The notes below the pieces were generated by a model that did not search any database, was not told the DNA's origin, and worked only from the letters and a program-made list of their open reading frames with translations. From contig CM043701.1 in the NCBI GenBank assembly GCA_023935145.1, forward strand, positions 77,026,817-77,090,816: DNA of 64,000 nt. The letters run 5' to 3'. The position numbers were made by a program, and so were the translations under genes. This DNA comes from Bretschneidera sinensis. Lineage: Eukaryota > Streptophyta > Magnoliopsida > Brassicales > Akaniaceae. This document shows, piece after piece, positions 10,916 through 21,559 of this stretch. Positions within the stretch are counted from its first letter, which is position 1. Every line of letters starts with the position of its first letter.

Positions 10916-13900
10916 TTCTTTCTATAAATTTATGGAACTGCAGTGCCTCATAATTGATGAAGCTGATAGGATATTGGAAGCGAACTTTGAGGAAGAAATG
11001 AAACAAATTATCAAGCTTCTACCAAAGGTAAATTTTCTGGTGGATGTATATTGTTGATTATAAAGGGGCAGTTCATTGATTTTGTCATGTAAACAATAGC
11101 TTTTGTAATTGGGCTGATATTTCCTTGATGCCTTGTTAATATAATATTTTTACCTATAAAAACACGTGTTGATTTTACTGATAAAAAACAAATGTTGATT
11201 TTTTTTATAAGTAAAAAAATGTTGATCCTTGTTATGAAGGGAGCACAAGATTAGTACTACTAATTCATCCTTGTTTTTGTTTTATCAGCCGAAGCTTTTC
11301 TTTTGTTTAGAAATTGTTGCTTAAATTTAGCAGTATGCCTAGATCCATCAACTTCTTCTGGTATAGCTATGTTTCTAAGGTGTTTGAGCTGATTGAATTT
11401 TTAATGTGCTGCAGAATAGGCAAACTGCATTGTTTTCAGCAACGCAAACAAAGAAGGTTTGTTTTAAATCGTTCTAACAGCTGTAAATCTTCTGTGTGGG
11501 TTTCAAGCTTTGACACTGGTTCACTTTCGAGCCTTTTTTTTGAGATTACATATTCCTTGGAAATTCCAAATGTTATCCTCGCAGTTCCTTCTGATGTCAA
11601 ATTCAGTATTCTGTCTTGATGTGGACCCAGATTATGATAATTTTGCCCACTAAATTCGCAGGTAGAGGATCTTGCGCGCTTGTCATTTCAGACAACCCCT
11701 ATTTATATTGACGTGGATGATGGGAGACGTAAGGTAGGTAAATAGTTGGAATTACTTTGTTATCTAACATATGGAAATACACTTGCTTAGATCCTAACAA
11801 GATTATGGAATACACTTGCTTTTAGCCTAACAAGATGTGGGCATTGTAGGTCACGAATGAAGGGCTGCAGCAAGGTTACTGTGTTGTGCCGAGTGTCAAA
11901 AGATTTATTGTTCTATATTCCTTTTTGAAGAGGAATCAGTCAAAGAAAGTGATGGTCTTCTTCTCTTCATGTAACTCGGTTAAATTCCATTCGGAGCTTC
12001 TCAGATACATTAAGGTGGATTGCCATGATATTCATGGAAAGCAAAAGCAGCAGAAACGGACTTCTACCTTCTTTGACTTCTGCAAAGCAGAGAAGGGCAT
12101 CTTGTTGTGTACTGATGTTGCTGCTCGTGGACTTGATATTCCTGCTGTGGTATGTTTCTAAAATAGGTGATGTCTTGTAATTTTTGGTGCTTATTATCTG
12201 TGAAGGGTTTGCTAACTGTTTTTTGCTCTCTCCCCATATATATATATATGCATACCAACATTACATACATACATCTATGTATACATAAATTTTTATATAT
12301 ACACGAGCACAGATACACGCACACATAAATACACAGAAACACACATAAATATGCACACACAAACACATATCTAACTATCTATCTCCCTCACGCTTTCGAT
12401 GAAAAATTGTTGTCAGCTATCTTTAGAGATGGTTTTTCTGTTATAGCATCAATTTGGAATTTACTTTATACATTGTAGTATTATAATTAAAATTTAATGG
12501 AGTATATGTTTCAAGAACATAGATTTTTTACATGCTGCCTATGGAAACACAAACTGTGATCTACAACTAAATGGGAAAACTGTTCAGTCTTGTCATAATT
12601 TTCGGTAAAATGCATATGCATATGCATTGCAAGCTACTCCTCAATTTAAACTGAAAGGCACAAACACTCTATGCCCTTAAAAGGAGCAGTTACTGGAATT
12701 AAAAAGATGAAATATCTTCAATTTTTGAAGACGGTCAATTTGAGTATGATTCTTAAGTCTCCTGTCTAGGGCCTTAAAACTCTTTTTTTCTGTTTCTTTT
12801 AACTGCTGATTTGTTATTTTGTTCTCTCTCTCTCTCTTTTTCTTTTTTTAGGACTGGATCGTGCAGTACGATCCTCCTGATGAGCCCAAGGTGCATACTA
12901 TTTTTTTTTTCTTTCTGATAGTTAATTGTTCTTTGTGGTTTTCCTTATTATTCATCCATGTTGAATCATATACTTGGTACTGCTGTTTTCAGGAATATAT
13001 TCATAGGGTTGGTCGAACAGCCCGTGGGGAAGGAGCAAAAGGAAATGCACTGCTTTTCCTGATCCCAGAAGAGTTACAGTTCCTTCGATATCTAAAGGTC
13101 TAGCATTTTCATCTTTAAGACTTAAAGCGCTGATTTGCCCAATGTTTGATGTAGTCACCGTTGTAAATATAGTTAACACTATGCATAATCTAAGATAATA
13201 AGAAAACTAAGCCAAGTAAAAGGTATTTTTGGATAAATTAATAAAATTTGAATCAAGTCCCTACATCATTTTTTTTATTCAACCCCTGCATGCTGTTAAG
13301 AACTGCTTTCAGAGGTGCCGTTAAATTAGGGTAGAGACAAAGGAGAAATTATGTGTTAAAAATGGCCACACTGCTGAGTTCTATATAAAGAATACTATTA
13401 TGACTGTCTTTGTAGAGTGTGTCAATGACAAACAAACAGGTGGGCTTGGCCTTGGTGGCCTATAGGTTCAAAAGGAAGCAATTCTAAATGCTTTTTAAAT
13501 GTTCTAAGCTTTTAACTCCATATTCAATTTTTTAATTTCAGGCAGCTAAAGTTCCTGTTAAAGAGTACGAATTTGACGAAAAGAAGTTGTCAAATGTGCA
13601 GTCTCATCTGGTAGTCTTCTGTTTCCACTTTTTCCTGTCTTTTCTATAGTAACTAATTGTAGCAGGACTTATATTGGATTTGGTTGGATTGATCCAGGAA
13701 AAGTTGGTGTCCAACAACTATTATTTGAACAAGTCAGCTAAAGATGCGTACCGGTCCTACATATTGGCATATAATTCACACTCTATGAAAGACATCTTTA
13801 ATGTTCACCGCCTAGATCTGCAGGTAAAGTCTTTCTCTTGCATCTTAAAGGGCTAATCTTCCTCTACCCTCTGTTACTGTGTCAGGATCTGGATTTATGG

Positions 13901-14466
13901 TTAAACGGTGGACTAGTTGGCAAATGACCTATTACTGGTAGTGTGACACCAATTATTATGGGAATCTTTTAGGATTCTAAAAGTTTTAGATCCTGTATGG
14001 GAATATCAGAATTTGGATTACATTATGGAAAAAAAACCTGATTTTCTTGTTGAAGTATTTTTATCTGATTCTGTCTTTCCCAAACAGCCTCGTAAGATGA
14101 TCTGAGCGGCATTATTAGTAAAAAAAAATTGGATGTTTAATCATCTTCCAAGTTGTTAAAATTCATTTGAGAAATTTATGAAATTCAAAACTTTTCTTCG
14201 TATCTCAGTGATATTATAATTCTTGATTTTCTAAAAGAACTGCGACATACTATGACATAGCAGCGTTTGTTGGATTTAAACAGGCGGTTGCTGCTTCATT
14301 TTGCTTTTCTTGCCCTCCAAAAGTGAATCTGACCATAGACAGCAGTGCCTCCAAATTTAGAAAGAAAACCCGTAAAGTTGAAGGAAGTCGAAATGGATTC
14401 AGTGAGAGCAACCCTTATGGGAGGCAGAGAAGTGAGGATGATAAGCGGCAATTTGTAAGGTATTAG
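5677..14466 (+). CDS. DEAD-box ATP-dependent RNA helicase, Has1/DDX18 type (RH51/RH27-like)
   Basis: Twelve exons: 5677-6114, 7385-7570, 9634-9819, 10944-11027, 11415-11456, 11662-11733, 11850-12149, 12852-12890, 12993-13097, 13542-13610, 13698-13823, 14284-14466. They join to 609 codons without a stop, and all eleven introns are GT-AG and phase 0. The start sits in GCCATGG. Residues 1-110 are strongly charged (K/R/E), typical of nucleolar helicases. Motifs in order: Q-motif region near 137-152, ARTGSGKT at 165-172, PTREL 201-205, GG 229-230, TPGR 250-253, DEAD 275-278, SAT 306-308, TDVAARGLD 424-432, HRVGRTAR 453-460. A Has1-type C-terminal domain (DUF4217-like) follows at about 485-550, then a basic tail. 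The family unwinds RNA in the nucleolus for 18S/40S ribosome assembly. All catalytic motifs are present, so it is probably functional. Arabidopsis RH51 and RH27 are the closest names I can justify. Confidence 0.95.
6165..6490 (+). repeat. Tandem duplication of about 192 bp in helicase intron 1
   Basis: Two diverged copies start with GCTTCAGCATGG at 6169 and 6361. They share CACCTTGTATTC-like, CTCAAAGGCTACATCAAACC and CAGTGGAGCTAAGTCAC-like blocks in the same order. It is purely intronic and has no open frame of note. Confidence 0.85.
6620..7160 (+). other. Possible old LTR-like insertion in intron 1
   Basis: This block is richer in GC than the surrounding intron. It has a TATA-like CCCTATATAATGCC near 6949, followed by a long transcribed-looking stretch with CTTTCGGCTTTCGTGG-like pyrimidine runs, which resembles an LTR. 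I could not find convincing TG...CA ends, a flanking target duplication or internal domains. Treat it as an unassigned intronic segment. Confidence 0.25.
7163..7215 (+). repeat. 23-bp insert between perfect 15-bp direct repeats
   Basis: GTAATCACTACTTAG occurs at 7163-7177 and again at 7201-7215. Between them lie 23 bases that end in an A-rich tail (7190-7200). The layout is that of a severely 5'-truncated LINE- or SINE-type insertion with its target duplication. A simple tandem duplication with slippage cannot be excluded. Confidence 0.6.
7809..7943 (+). repeat. Minisatellite, three copies of 45 bp, helicase intron 2
   Basis: CTGGAATGGATTTGGCTTAA starts at 7809, 7854 and 7899, and each copy continues with CATTTCTAGTTTCTTGA. 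Copies differ at only a few bases near the unit end, so the expansion looks recent. Its length is a multiple of three, which explains an apparent short open frame on the minus strand. Confidence 0.95.
8295..8313 (+). repeat. Run of 19 G after a T run, intron 2
   Basis: A pure G tract follows about ten T. Such a tract can form a G-quadruplex on the coding strand, and its length is a common site of sequencing or assembly error. Confidence 0.9.
8494..9548. mobile_element. MITE-like element with imperfect terminal inverted repeats, intron 2
   Basis: The left end (CGGGTCGTTTGGTTTGCTGG) and the reverse complement of the right end (CAGCCCGTTTCGTTCACTGG) match at most positions. Both ends then show repeated GGAATTG/CAATTCC blocks. 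The centre (about 8700-9270) is extremely AT-rich. No transposase is coded, so it is non-autonomous. A GTTTGGTT-type end is frequent in plant DNA transposons, but no clear target duplication was found, so the superfamily stays open. Confidence 0.7.
10626..10724 (+). mobile_element. SINE (tRNA-derived), helicase intron 3
   Basis: The insert has a pol III A-box-like TGGCTCAATGGTTAAGG at 10640-10656 and a B-box GGTTCGAGT at 10682-10690, then a GT-rich part and a terminal A run. It is bounded by 15-bp direct repeats, TTGAAAGTATCATTG (10611-10625) and TTGGAAGTATCATTG (10725-10739), which differ at one base. Total length is 99 bp. The tRNA-like half does not fold as a complete tRNA, so this is a retroposon and not a tRNA gene. 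Confidence 0.85.
10869..10912. repeat. (AT)n microsatellite, intron 3
   Basis: About 22 uninterrupted AT dinucleotides shortly before the acceptor site of exon 4 (10944). Length polymorphism is likely. Confidence 0.97.
12235..12366. repeat. TA- and CA-rich simple repeat, intron 7
   Basis: A TATATATA block is followed by diverged ACATA and CACA-rich sequence. It is low-complexity intron DNA; the open frame on the minus strand here is a by-product of this composition. Confidence 0.85.
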
Positions 14467-15526
14467 GAGAATCTGTGTCCGCAGATTGCTATCTCATTGA
14501 TATGCAGGAATTTTGCCTTTTTCCTTTTGGCCTTGATCATTATTCTTGGTCACACAAATTCAAATCGATTCAGTAGCTGAGAAAGTCTGTATAACACAAT
14601 TGATGTCAAACATGTATTCATGCTTGTGTCAAAAATAGGCTTACAGTTTCAACAACTACTGTATAATTTAAGTTTTGAATTTATATTGATTTCCTCATAA
14701 AAAGTATACTAAGAGTAGTATTTTTTGAGTATTGGGTGCTTGAGTTATTCCCAAGATGAAATTCATATCTTCTGCTATCAAGTATGTTGAACAATCTTGG
14801 CATAAGATTGGATGGCAATCTGTCAAGGGTTATATTCTAATGATGATACGTGATTTAGATTTTTGTTGCACTCCAAGCTACGATTTGTAGGAGAGAAGTA
14901 AGAAGAAAGAAGAACAAGAAGACAAAATGAGAAGAGACGGATGGATTTCTCTTCTTTTGTTTTTGGTAGAGGATATAGAAAAGTAACGGAAGAAAATAAA
15001 AAGAGAAATTGGTTTTATCATAGAAAATTCTTCAGCTCTTTTTTTTTACTTCTCAAAACTAAATTTCAAATGTAAAACATTTTTCCCTTTGAGAAACTGG
15101 AGAATTTTTTACAAGCTAAAGCACCCAATATTGCTAGTTGTCAATAACCTTTATTTTTTCCTAAGCAATTGTTATTTAGGGGATTGGTCCCCTAGGAGAG
15201 ATTGGGTTGGGATTTAGGACTTAGGAATGGACTCTTGGACCTTCACTAGCAAAAGGTTCAGCGGTCATTTTCGTATTCTTCACGTAAGAAATTTGGGTTC
15301 GAATTCATTTTTCATCAATATAAAAAACATCATTGAAAAAGGTTTTACCAAAATAAAATGAATACATTAAAGAAAATGATCAGTCTCTTAACACAAATAA
15401 ACTTCTAAATCTCCAATTTTAATCAGCTAATCAAATGGAAACACCTAGAAATAGCAGTAATATCTATCACCAAAAGGCAGTTTATCCTAAGAACTAGCTA
15501 GCTAGCAAGACATCACAAAACCATAA
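14467..15526. other. Intergenic region between helicase and ENODL genes
   Basis: No gene is seen. The two genes are convergent, so both 3' ends point into this region. A segment at about 15225-15335 has an A-box-like TAGCAAAAGGTTCAGCGG and a B-box-like GGGTTCGAATTC with spacing typical of a SINE head, but no convincing target duplication was found. Confidence 0.5.
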
Positions 15527-16435
15527 TTAAGCAAAAAGCAACCCAAAAAACATGATCATGAGAAGCATAGTAGTTGAAGAGGCAAATTCAGCCATTTTAA
15601 TTGCAGCATTCTTATCCTTTTTTGGTGAATCTGTTGTGGAGTTCTCATTTCCAGACTGAGGCGGTGTTTCTAGCTCCAGAACTTTGATGATCATCTTCTG
15701 TCCTCTCTCGCAGTGCCCAGTAACCCCACTGATGAAGTAGAACAAACCCGGTTGGTCCAATTTGAACTCAGTGTCACCATTGTTGGAGAAGAATATTGGA
15801 TGAGAAGATCTGCATTTTTCATACTCTTCCTCTGTCACCACCATAACTGAATCCTTCTTATACTTGAAATCTACAACATTCATTACCAAAATATTAGTAG
15901 AAAATATTTTTGAACTTGACAAGAAAATATATAATGTAGTAACTAAGAAGCAACTATGCCTATATATAGAAGAAGCATATTACACCACTAGATTTTTCTT
16001 TTTAAAAGAAAGAAAAGTTTGAAAATAACGAAGCTAGCTAGTCTATTGATAACAAGTTAATTTGGAAAATGCTAGTCACATTGCTACTGATTTGACTGAC
16101 GTGAGTGAACTTGCATGAAGAAATCTGAGTCGCGATTGACTTTAGAGTTCCTTAGTTAATTGTTCAAGAGAAATACTTGAAATTCAGTTATAAAAAATGA
16201 AGATGAATAAGTTAAAAGGAAATTGATACTTACGGACAGTGTCATCGACCTTAAACCTGTTTTTAGATGCCCACTGGTTGTACATTTGGCCATCATTCTT
16301 AGACTTGGGAACAATCCACCCATTATCGCCACCAACTTCAAATTCAGAACAAGTAACAACGTTGAATTGAAGGGACGAGAATAAGAGAATTAAGAATAGA
16401 AAAACCTTGTAGCAGCCCATAAAGATGGAAGCCAT
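15527..16435 (-). CDS. Early nodulin-like protein (phytocyanin, GPI-anchored)
   Basis: Two exons on the minus strand, 16435-16234 and 15870-15527, join in phase 1 across a GT-AG intron to 181 residues. Residues 1-29 are a hydrophobic signal peptide. The plastocyanin-like domain (about 31-135) starts EFEVGGDNGW and contains FKYKKDSV, EEEYEKC and GHCERGQKM; Cys87 and Cys121 would form the family disulfide. The first copper-binding His of true plantacyanins is replaced (KDSV context), so copper binding is unlikely, as in other ENODLs. A S/T/P/K-rich linker and a hydrophobic C-terminus (about 160-181) predict a GPI anchor at the outer plasma membrane. One intron at this place is usual for the family. 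ENODLs are tied to cell-surface and reproductive or vascular roles; the exact role here is unknown. Confidence 0.92.
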
Positions 16436-16534
16436 TGTTTGGGGTTCTAAGCAGGGAGCTCTGGTAGCTTGGTGTAATCTCTAGGGAAGAAAAGTATATT
16501 GTGTTTTGAGGATTATAGGACTACTTAGTTGGAC

Positions 16535-16541
16535 TTATAAA
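16535..16541 (-). promoter_or_regulatory. Candidate TATA box of the ENODL gene
   Basis: On the minus strand TTTATAA lies about 100 bp upstream of the ENODL start codon, a usual distance for a plant gene with a short 5' UTR. A GA-rich microsatellite lies further upstream (16689-16704 on the plus strand). Confidence 0.5.
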
Positions 16542-16889
16542 GAAGTGAGTTTTGAAGTTTGTTATTAAGAGCGAGAGAGAGGGAGAGAATAATCTGGAAT
16601 GAGAAGTGGAGAATGTGGATTGTTGGAGGTAACCGTTGAGTAGTGAGAGCTATCTTTGACTTGGTATAACTGTTTTCTCCTTTTAAAGTAGAGAGAGAGA
16701 GAGAAATCAGCTAAAAGGATATAAAATCTCATTTTTGAGTTTTCGGTTGCCCCATACAAGGCATATTTCCTCTTCCATAAACAATATTAAACAAATTAAT
16801 CACGCACTTCACATTTCCATATTCACTATGGAAAGAACCAAGCTTAAGACTTTTTTTTTTAATCTAATTACTTGCAAAATGCGGCTTAT

Positions 16890-17650
16890 TTAAGTCTTTA
16901 AGAGTAGGCTTGAGAAGCTTCAACTTTCTGTAAAGCTTGTACATAGGAGAACCTTGGACTCGACGGTCTACCAAACTTGTTCCACACACTTAAGAAAATC
17001 AGGATGTTTTGCCCAAAAGTTAAAAAACTTTCAGCATGAAGCCTGATGTAAGCAAGGGAGTGAACTGAACTTTCAGCGCACAAAAACCCTACTGTAGAAT
17101 CAAGAAAATGCTGCAACCAAACATCATCTAATATATAAGAATTAAGCACCAGATCAATAGGGTTTGTAGCTCGCTTGTTTGACCAGGTGAAAAGCCTACT
17201 AGAATTAGGATAATCAACCAAATCAGTCTTTTCAAAGCATATATGAACATTAGACTTGAAGGAGCATGATTAGAAGATTCAAAATCAAATCTAACTTCAT
17301 TAAAATCACCAGCAATAAGCCAAGGGCAATCAGGAAGAGAATAATGCAGAGTAGAATTTTGATTCCAAATTAAGGCCTTGCCTCATAGAAAAAATATTCG
17401 TTCCGTATACAAAAGTTGCATAAAACTGGTCTGATTCTTGAGTATTGTTTTTCTTCTTATAGAACAATTAATAAACTGACTATTCATTGATATCATGTCA
17501 AAGCTAGTAGGGTGCTTCCAAAAAATCTAAACGCTATCGTTTTCTGCATAAGCATAAATAGAAAGAGAACTCCAACCATTAAAAGTCCTCAAAACAATAT
17601 TAGGCAATCTTACTCTCCTTGATTCTAGTTTTAATTAAACAAATTAACAT
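16890..17650 (-). pseudogene. LINE remnant, endonuclease region
   Basis: On the minus strand 17221-16898 reads SSRLFTWSNKRATNPIDLVL, the G/F-T-W-S-N motif and following I-D region of plant non-LTR retrotransposon endonucleases. Fragments upstream (to about 17650) such as SLSIYAYAEND and GNFNE-like pieces fit the preceding part, separated by stops and frameshifts. No reverse transcriptase follows, so the copy is truncated. Confidence 0.65.
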
Positions 17651-17982
17651 CAGCTTTATAATGCTTAACAATTTGAATATCCCTCCATTTGCTTACGGAG
17701 CTTATTCATGAAGGCTTCATAATTTGACCCTATTACCATAAGTCTTTGTTTAAGTTACCGGACACGAGTATTTGAGTATTGGACTCGTTTATTTTAATTT
17801 TTTTTTTGAAAATTTTCTTTTAATTTAGAGTGTCTAAGTATTATATTTTTATCAAAGTGTTGATGGTCCGACATGAATATGACAAAGTAAAGTGAAGAGT
17901 TTATGTAATATAAGTCATAATAGGATAACTGCCCACTAGTTAACCCTTCGCATAGTATCCGATGGGAAAGGTAGTTAGAAAT

Positions 17983-18040
17983 CAGTGGCGGATTTTAATA
18001 AAGACAAGTGGGGGCCATGGCCCCCACAATTACATCTACC
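17983..18040 (+). mobile_element. hAT-like transposon terminus (fragment)
   Basis: CAGTGGCGGA at 17983 is a terminal sequence common in plant hAT elements. A perfect 20-bp palindrome, GTGGGGGCCATGGCCCCCAC, follows at 18008-18027, a subterminal feature often seen with such ends. The opposite end was not found, so this is a fragment or a degenerate element. Confidence 0.45.
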
Positions 18041-18558
18041 AAACTCTTTTTACTCTCATTGTGTTTAAAAACTTTTTGGGTCTAGTATGAAAATTATGTT
18101 TTTTGTATTTCAGAGCTTGAGTTGAGAATAATAAGTATTGCAAAGTAATTTACTTGGTGATTATTTTCTTGTCTTTTATTTGGTTAAAAAATGAATTTTG
18201 TTTTTTGTGAGTCATGAGTTTAATAGAATTGATGAGTTTAGATAATTAATTGCTACCCTATATATCATAAAAGAATTTAGATCAAAGTGAGTTAGAATAA
18301 CAGTAAAATCACGTATAAACTACAAAACGGATAAAAAAAATTCACTTGGGAAACAAACCCTCAAGCCTTTAAAAGAGATGATTTTCAAGTCAAACCAAAA
18401 AAAATTTGACCCCACCCCTCGAAAAAAACTTCTCAAGATCGACCATCATTAGGAACAGTTATAGAATGAGGTGGTTTATCTTTACAAATGGACATGCCAT
18501 TACGAAAGGATGTGTCGTACCTATTAGCTTCGATAATCCCCATAACCTTAAACATATG

Positions 18559-18563
18559 ATGAT
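18559..18563. repeat. Target site duplication of the 31.8-kb element (ATGAT)
   Basis: ATGAT directly precedes the 5' LTR here and directly follows the 3' LTR at 50406-50410. The exact match at both outer borders shows that these two LTRs belong to one insertion. Confidence 0.85.
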
Positions 18564-19115
18564 TGATGGGACCCACCAAAACCCTCGAAGCACCAACACG
18601 TGGACCTTGGCAAGACTAATGGGGAGACAACGCGTGTCTAACCCACACGACACGGCTAAACACACGTGGAACGGCCATGTCATATGACTGCCATGTCAAA
18701 GCATGGTTAGCAGACCTAACTCTTCTGCAACACGCGACCCCTGACACACGCCATCTACTGATCACGCAATTAAGGCCTAACCTCTGAAAGCAGAGACGAC
18801 ATAGGCAATGCCATACCCCCCCACGTGGGCAATACCTACTCAGGGGACTATAAGAAGACGGAGGTATGGAATTCATAATTCATTCACACTTATCTATTTG
18901 CACTTAAGCTGCTTTAGATTGAACCCTTGGCCTCGGCCTCCATTAAGCCCTCGTTCTAGCTTAAGCATCGGAGCACCCTCGGAGGTCTCCCCCTGCCCTC
19001 ATTCTGAGGGTTTTTAGTTCACCCCTGTTACTTGTGCAGGGCCAAAGCCACGTCAGCACCAAGGACATGTCAACACCAAGGCCACATCAGCAGTAGCAAT
19101 TTTTCGACATCAACA
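18564..19115 (+). repeat. 5' LTR of the giant element
   Basis: 552 bp, TGATGGGACC to CATCAACA. It carries G-box cores (CCACGTGG near 18821, ACACGTGG near 18594 and 18660), a TATA-like CTATAAG at 18848-18854, and an inverted repeat CCCTCGGA...TCTGAGGG around 18972-19013 downstream of the presumed start site. Near its end are degenerate repeats of GCCACGTCA/CACCAAGG. The 3' copy is at 49859-50405. Confidence 0.9.
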
Positions 19116-19117
19116 GA

Positions 19118-19135
19118 TTGGCGCCGTCCATGAGA
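19118..19135 (+). other. Primer-binding site of the giant element
   Basis: TTGGCGCCGTCCATGAG begins two bases after the 5' LTR. TTGGCGCCGTCTGTGGGAA-type sites are usual in Tat-lineage elements; the copy here has a few changes. The second element at 63403 reads TTGGTGCCGTCTGTGGG at the same place. Confidence 0.8.
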
Positions 19136-19193
19136 AACCACAACCTCTCGCTATAGTAAAAGCGAAGAAGTATAAAAGAACTCATCTGTTGCG

Positions 19194-20850
19194 ATGCCGT
19201 CGGGAAACAATACGCGAAGGACCGACAAGGAAGCCCCAACAGCATGCTTTGCTCCAGTCCGGGGCAGCACCCACAGCCAATAATCTAGACCCAGATTCCC
19301 TGCGATCCCCAAGCATACGACCTCCAAGTCGAGCAGACGGCCTCCCGTCAGAGAGCAGCGCCCTTATCTCTCTTAGACCGACTCTCCTGATTACGAGGAA
19401 GCGACTGCAAATCCTCATGCTACCCTTGTGACTCAAACCCAATTCCAAGAACTCTCCCGGATGATAGCCAATTTGGCAGATCAAGTCCGATGCGGAGGCC
19501 AGCAACCTTCCTTTTCTCCCCACCAAGCTCCCGGGCAAGCAAAGTCATTCGACAGAGATGATCCAACTTACAACCAGCCCCCTACCGAGCCCTAGATCCA
19601 AGGAGAGCTCCTCCTCTAAGAGCAACTTCAACCTAGATAAACGGTTCGAAGAGATGGAAGAAAAAATAGACTTGGCTCAGAAGTCTTAGTATCTTGGATG
19701 AGCTTAGCATCCAAGACCCCTGTTCACAGAAGATGTTCTCGAAACCCTGTTCCCCCTCAATTTCAAAATGCCATAGGTCAAAATGTATGACAGCTAAGGG
19801 GATCCACTAGACCATTTGCAGCACTACAAGACGACCACGATGTTACACCGACATTCTGACCCTATCGTGTGTCGTGCCTTCCCCTTGACTCTCGAAAAGG
19901 CTATAGGTACTTGGTATTCGCGTCTGAGGTCGGGGAGCATTAGCAATTTCAGAGAACTCAATTATGCTTTTGCTTCATATTTCCTCAGCAGCAAGGGACC
20001 AAAGAAGACCTAAAAAAGTTTGTTCAACATTATCCAACATCGTGGAGAGAGACTCAGAGCCTACATATCCAAGTTCAACACCGCTGCTTGGGAAATCCCA
20101 AACCTCGACCCAAATGTTCAGATGATGGCATTTAAGAATGGGCTGAGGTCACAGATCTTTAGCTCCAAGCTCACCCGACACCCACCCAAGGACATGAACA
20201 AGGTTCTGGCCCGAGCAAGGAAGTATATGTTGGCAGAAGACGACTAGGTATTCAGAAGAGAAAGAAAAGGAGAAACAGAGAAAAAGAGAAAGGATGTTGA
20301 CCCGTAGAGAAGAGCAATCAAAAGACCTCACCAAGAAAATAGGTACAAGCCTCACCCCCGGCTTGATGGTTTCACCCCCCTCAATGCATCAATGACCAAT
20401 ATTCTCATGCAGCTCCAAGACAAGTCAGTCCTCTAATGGCCACCTAGGACGCCGTACCTCGACAGGGATCAAAGACAATGGTACCGTTTCCATAAAAACT
20501 ACGACCACGATACCGAAGAGTGCCATGCCCTGAACGAATAGATTGAAGCCCTTATCAGCTGGGGGCACTTAAAAGAGTTTACAAGGCCTCAAAGAAAAGA
20601 AGCGCCTGCTAAGCCAAAGAGAGACCCTGGGCGTCTCTATCTTCAGGACCGAGAGCGACGAGACCCTTGGTGAGACTCTAGAGCCGAGTGAGAAGCGCCA
20701 GAACAAAAGAACCAAGAAATGGCAACTACCACCTGGATCATCTAGACGATATGTGGAGGCCCTGCCGTCGGTGGGAGCTCGGGGCAAAACAGTAAGGTAT
20801 ACACCAAAACTGTGGCCTCTGTCAATGGACCTCGTAAGCGAAGAAAGTTG
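19194..20850 (+). pseudogene. gag of the giant element
   Basis: The start ATG (19194) opens MPSGNNTRRTDKEAP, a typical Tat gag beginning. After several stops and frame changes the capsid part is clear: 19816-20010 reads VCRAFPLTLEKAIGTWYSRL and FRELNYAFASYFLSS, and 20020-20247 reads HRGERLRAYISKFNTAAWEI, LDPNVQMMAFKNGLRS and KVLARARKYMLAEDD. Downstream (20440-20800) is the basic nucleocapsid and linker region. Most stops are one G-to-A or C-to-T change from a sense codon. Confidence 0.85.
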
Positions 20851-20904
20851 GGACTAGTGATATCCTTCACGAAAAGACGACTTGGAAGATATACAGACTC
20901 CCCA

Positions 20905-21315
20905 CGATAACGCAGTAGTGGTCTCCCTCCTAGTGGGTAATCATGAAGTACGACGCATCTTGATTGATAACGGAAGCTCTGCAGATATATTATTCTATAA
21001 CATCTTTCAGTACTTGAAGCTAAAGGATGAGCGTTAAGAGCCAGTCTCGGCCCCGCTCTATGGCTTTGGTGGATTTTCAGTTTTTACAGAGGGAAGTGTA
21101 ATCCTCCCTGTTACCTCAGGGACAATGCCACAGACCTTCACTGTGCAAACCACTTTCTTGGTGGTAAAGCAACCCTCTTCTTACAACATGATCATTTGGC
21201 AACCTACCCTCAACAAACTAAGAGCTGTTGTCTCCACGTACCATTTAAAGGTTAAGTTTCCTACCAGTGAGGGGGTGAGAATGATCAGAGGGTCTCTCAG
21301 TCCTACTATCTGAAT
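20905..21315 (+). pseudogene. Aspartic protease domain of the giant element
   Basis: LIDNGSSADILF near 20958 is the Tat-type protease active site (D-N-G-S-S where many proteases have D-T/S-G). It is followed by YGFGG, MPQTFTVQTTFLVVKQPSSY and NMIIWQPTLNKLRAVVST with KVKFPT, the usual run from protease to RT in this lineage. In-frame stops interrupt it. Confidence 0.8.
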
Positions 21316-21559
21316 GCTATCAAGGAAGAAAAGAAGACTAAAACTTTACTCCTTGAAGTGAAAGACCTCAGGGATGAAATGAAGACCCCAAGAGGGCGAC
21401 CAGCGAAAGAGCTGACTCTAGTGCCCCTCAGGGAAGACCCCACTCGAACCGTCTAGATAGGATCAAACCTCTCTAAAAAACACAAGGAAGAGTTCCTCTC
21501 CCTCCTACAGAAGAACCAGGACTTGTTTGCCTGGTCCGCATAAGACATACCTGGGATCA

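Noticed and set aside
12064..12366. 100-codon minus-strand open frame with CVYLCV-like repeats
   Set aside because: It reads CA/TA-rich simple repeat in a helicase intron and overlaps exon 7 on the other strand.
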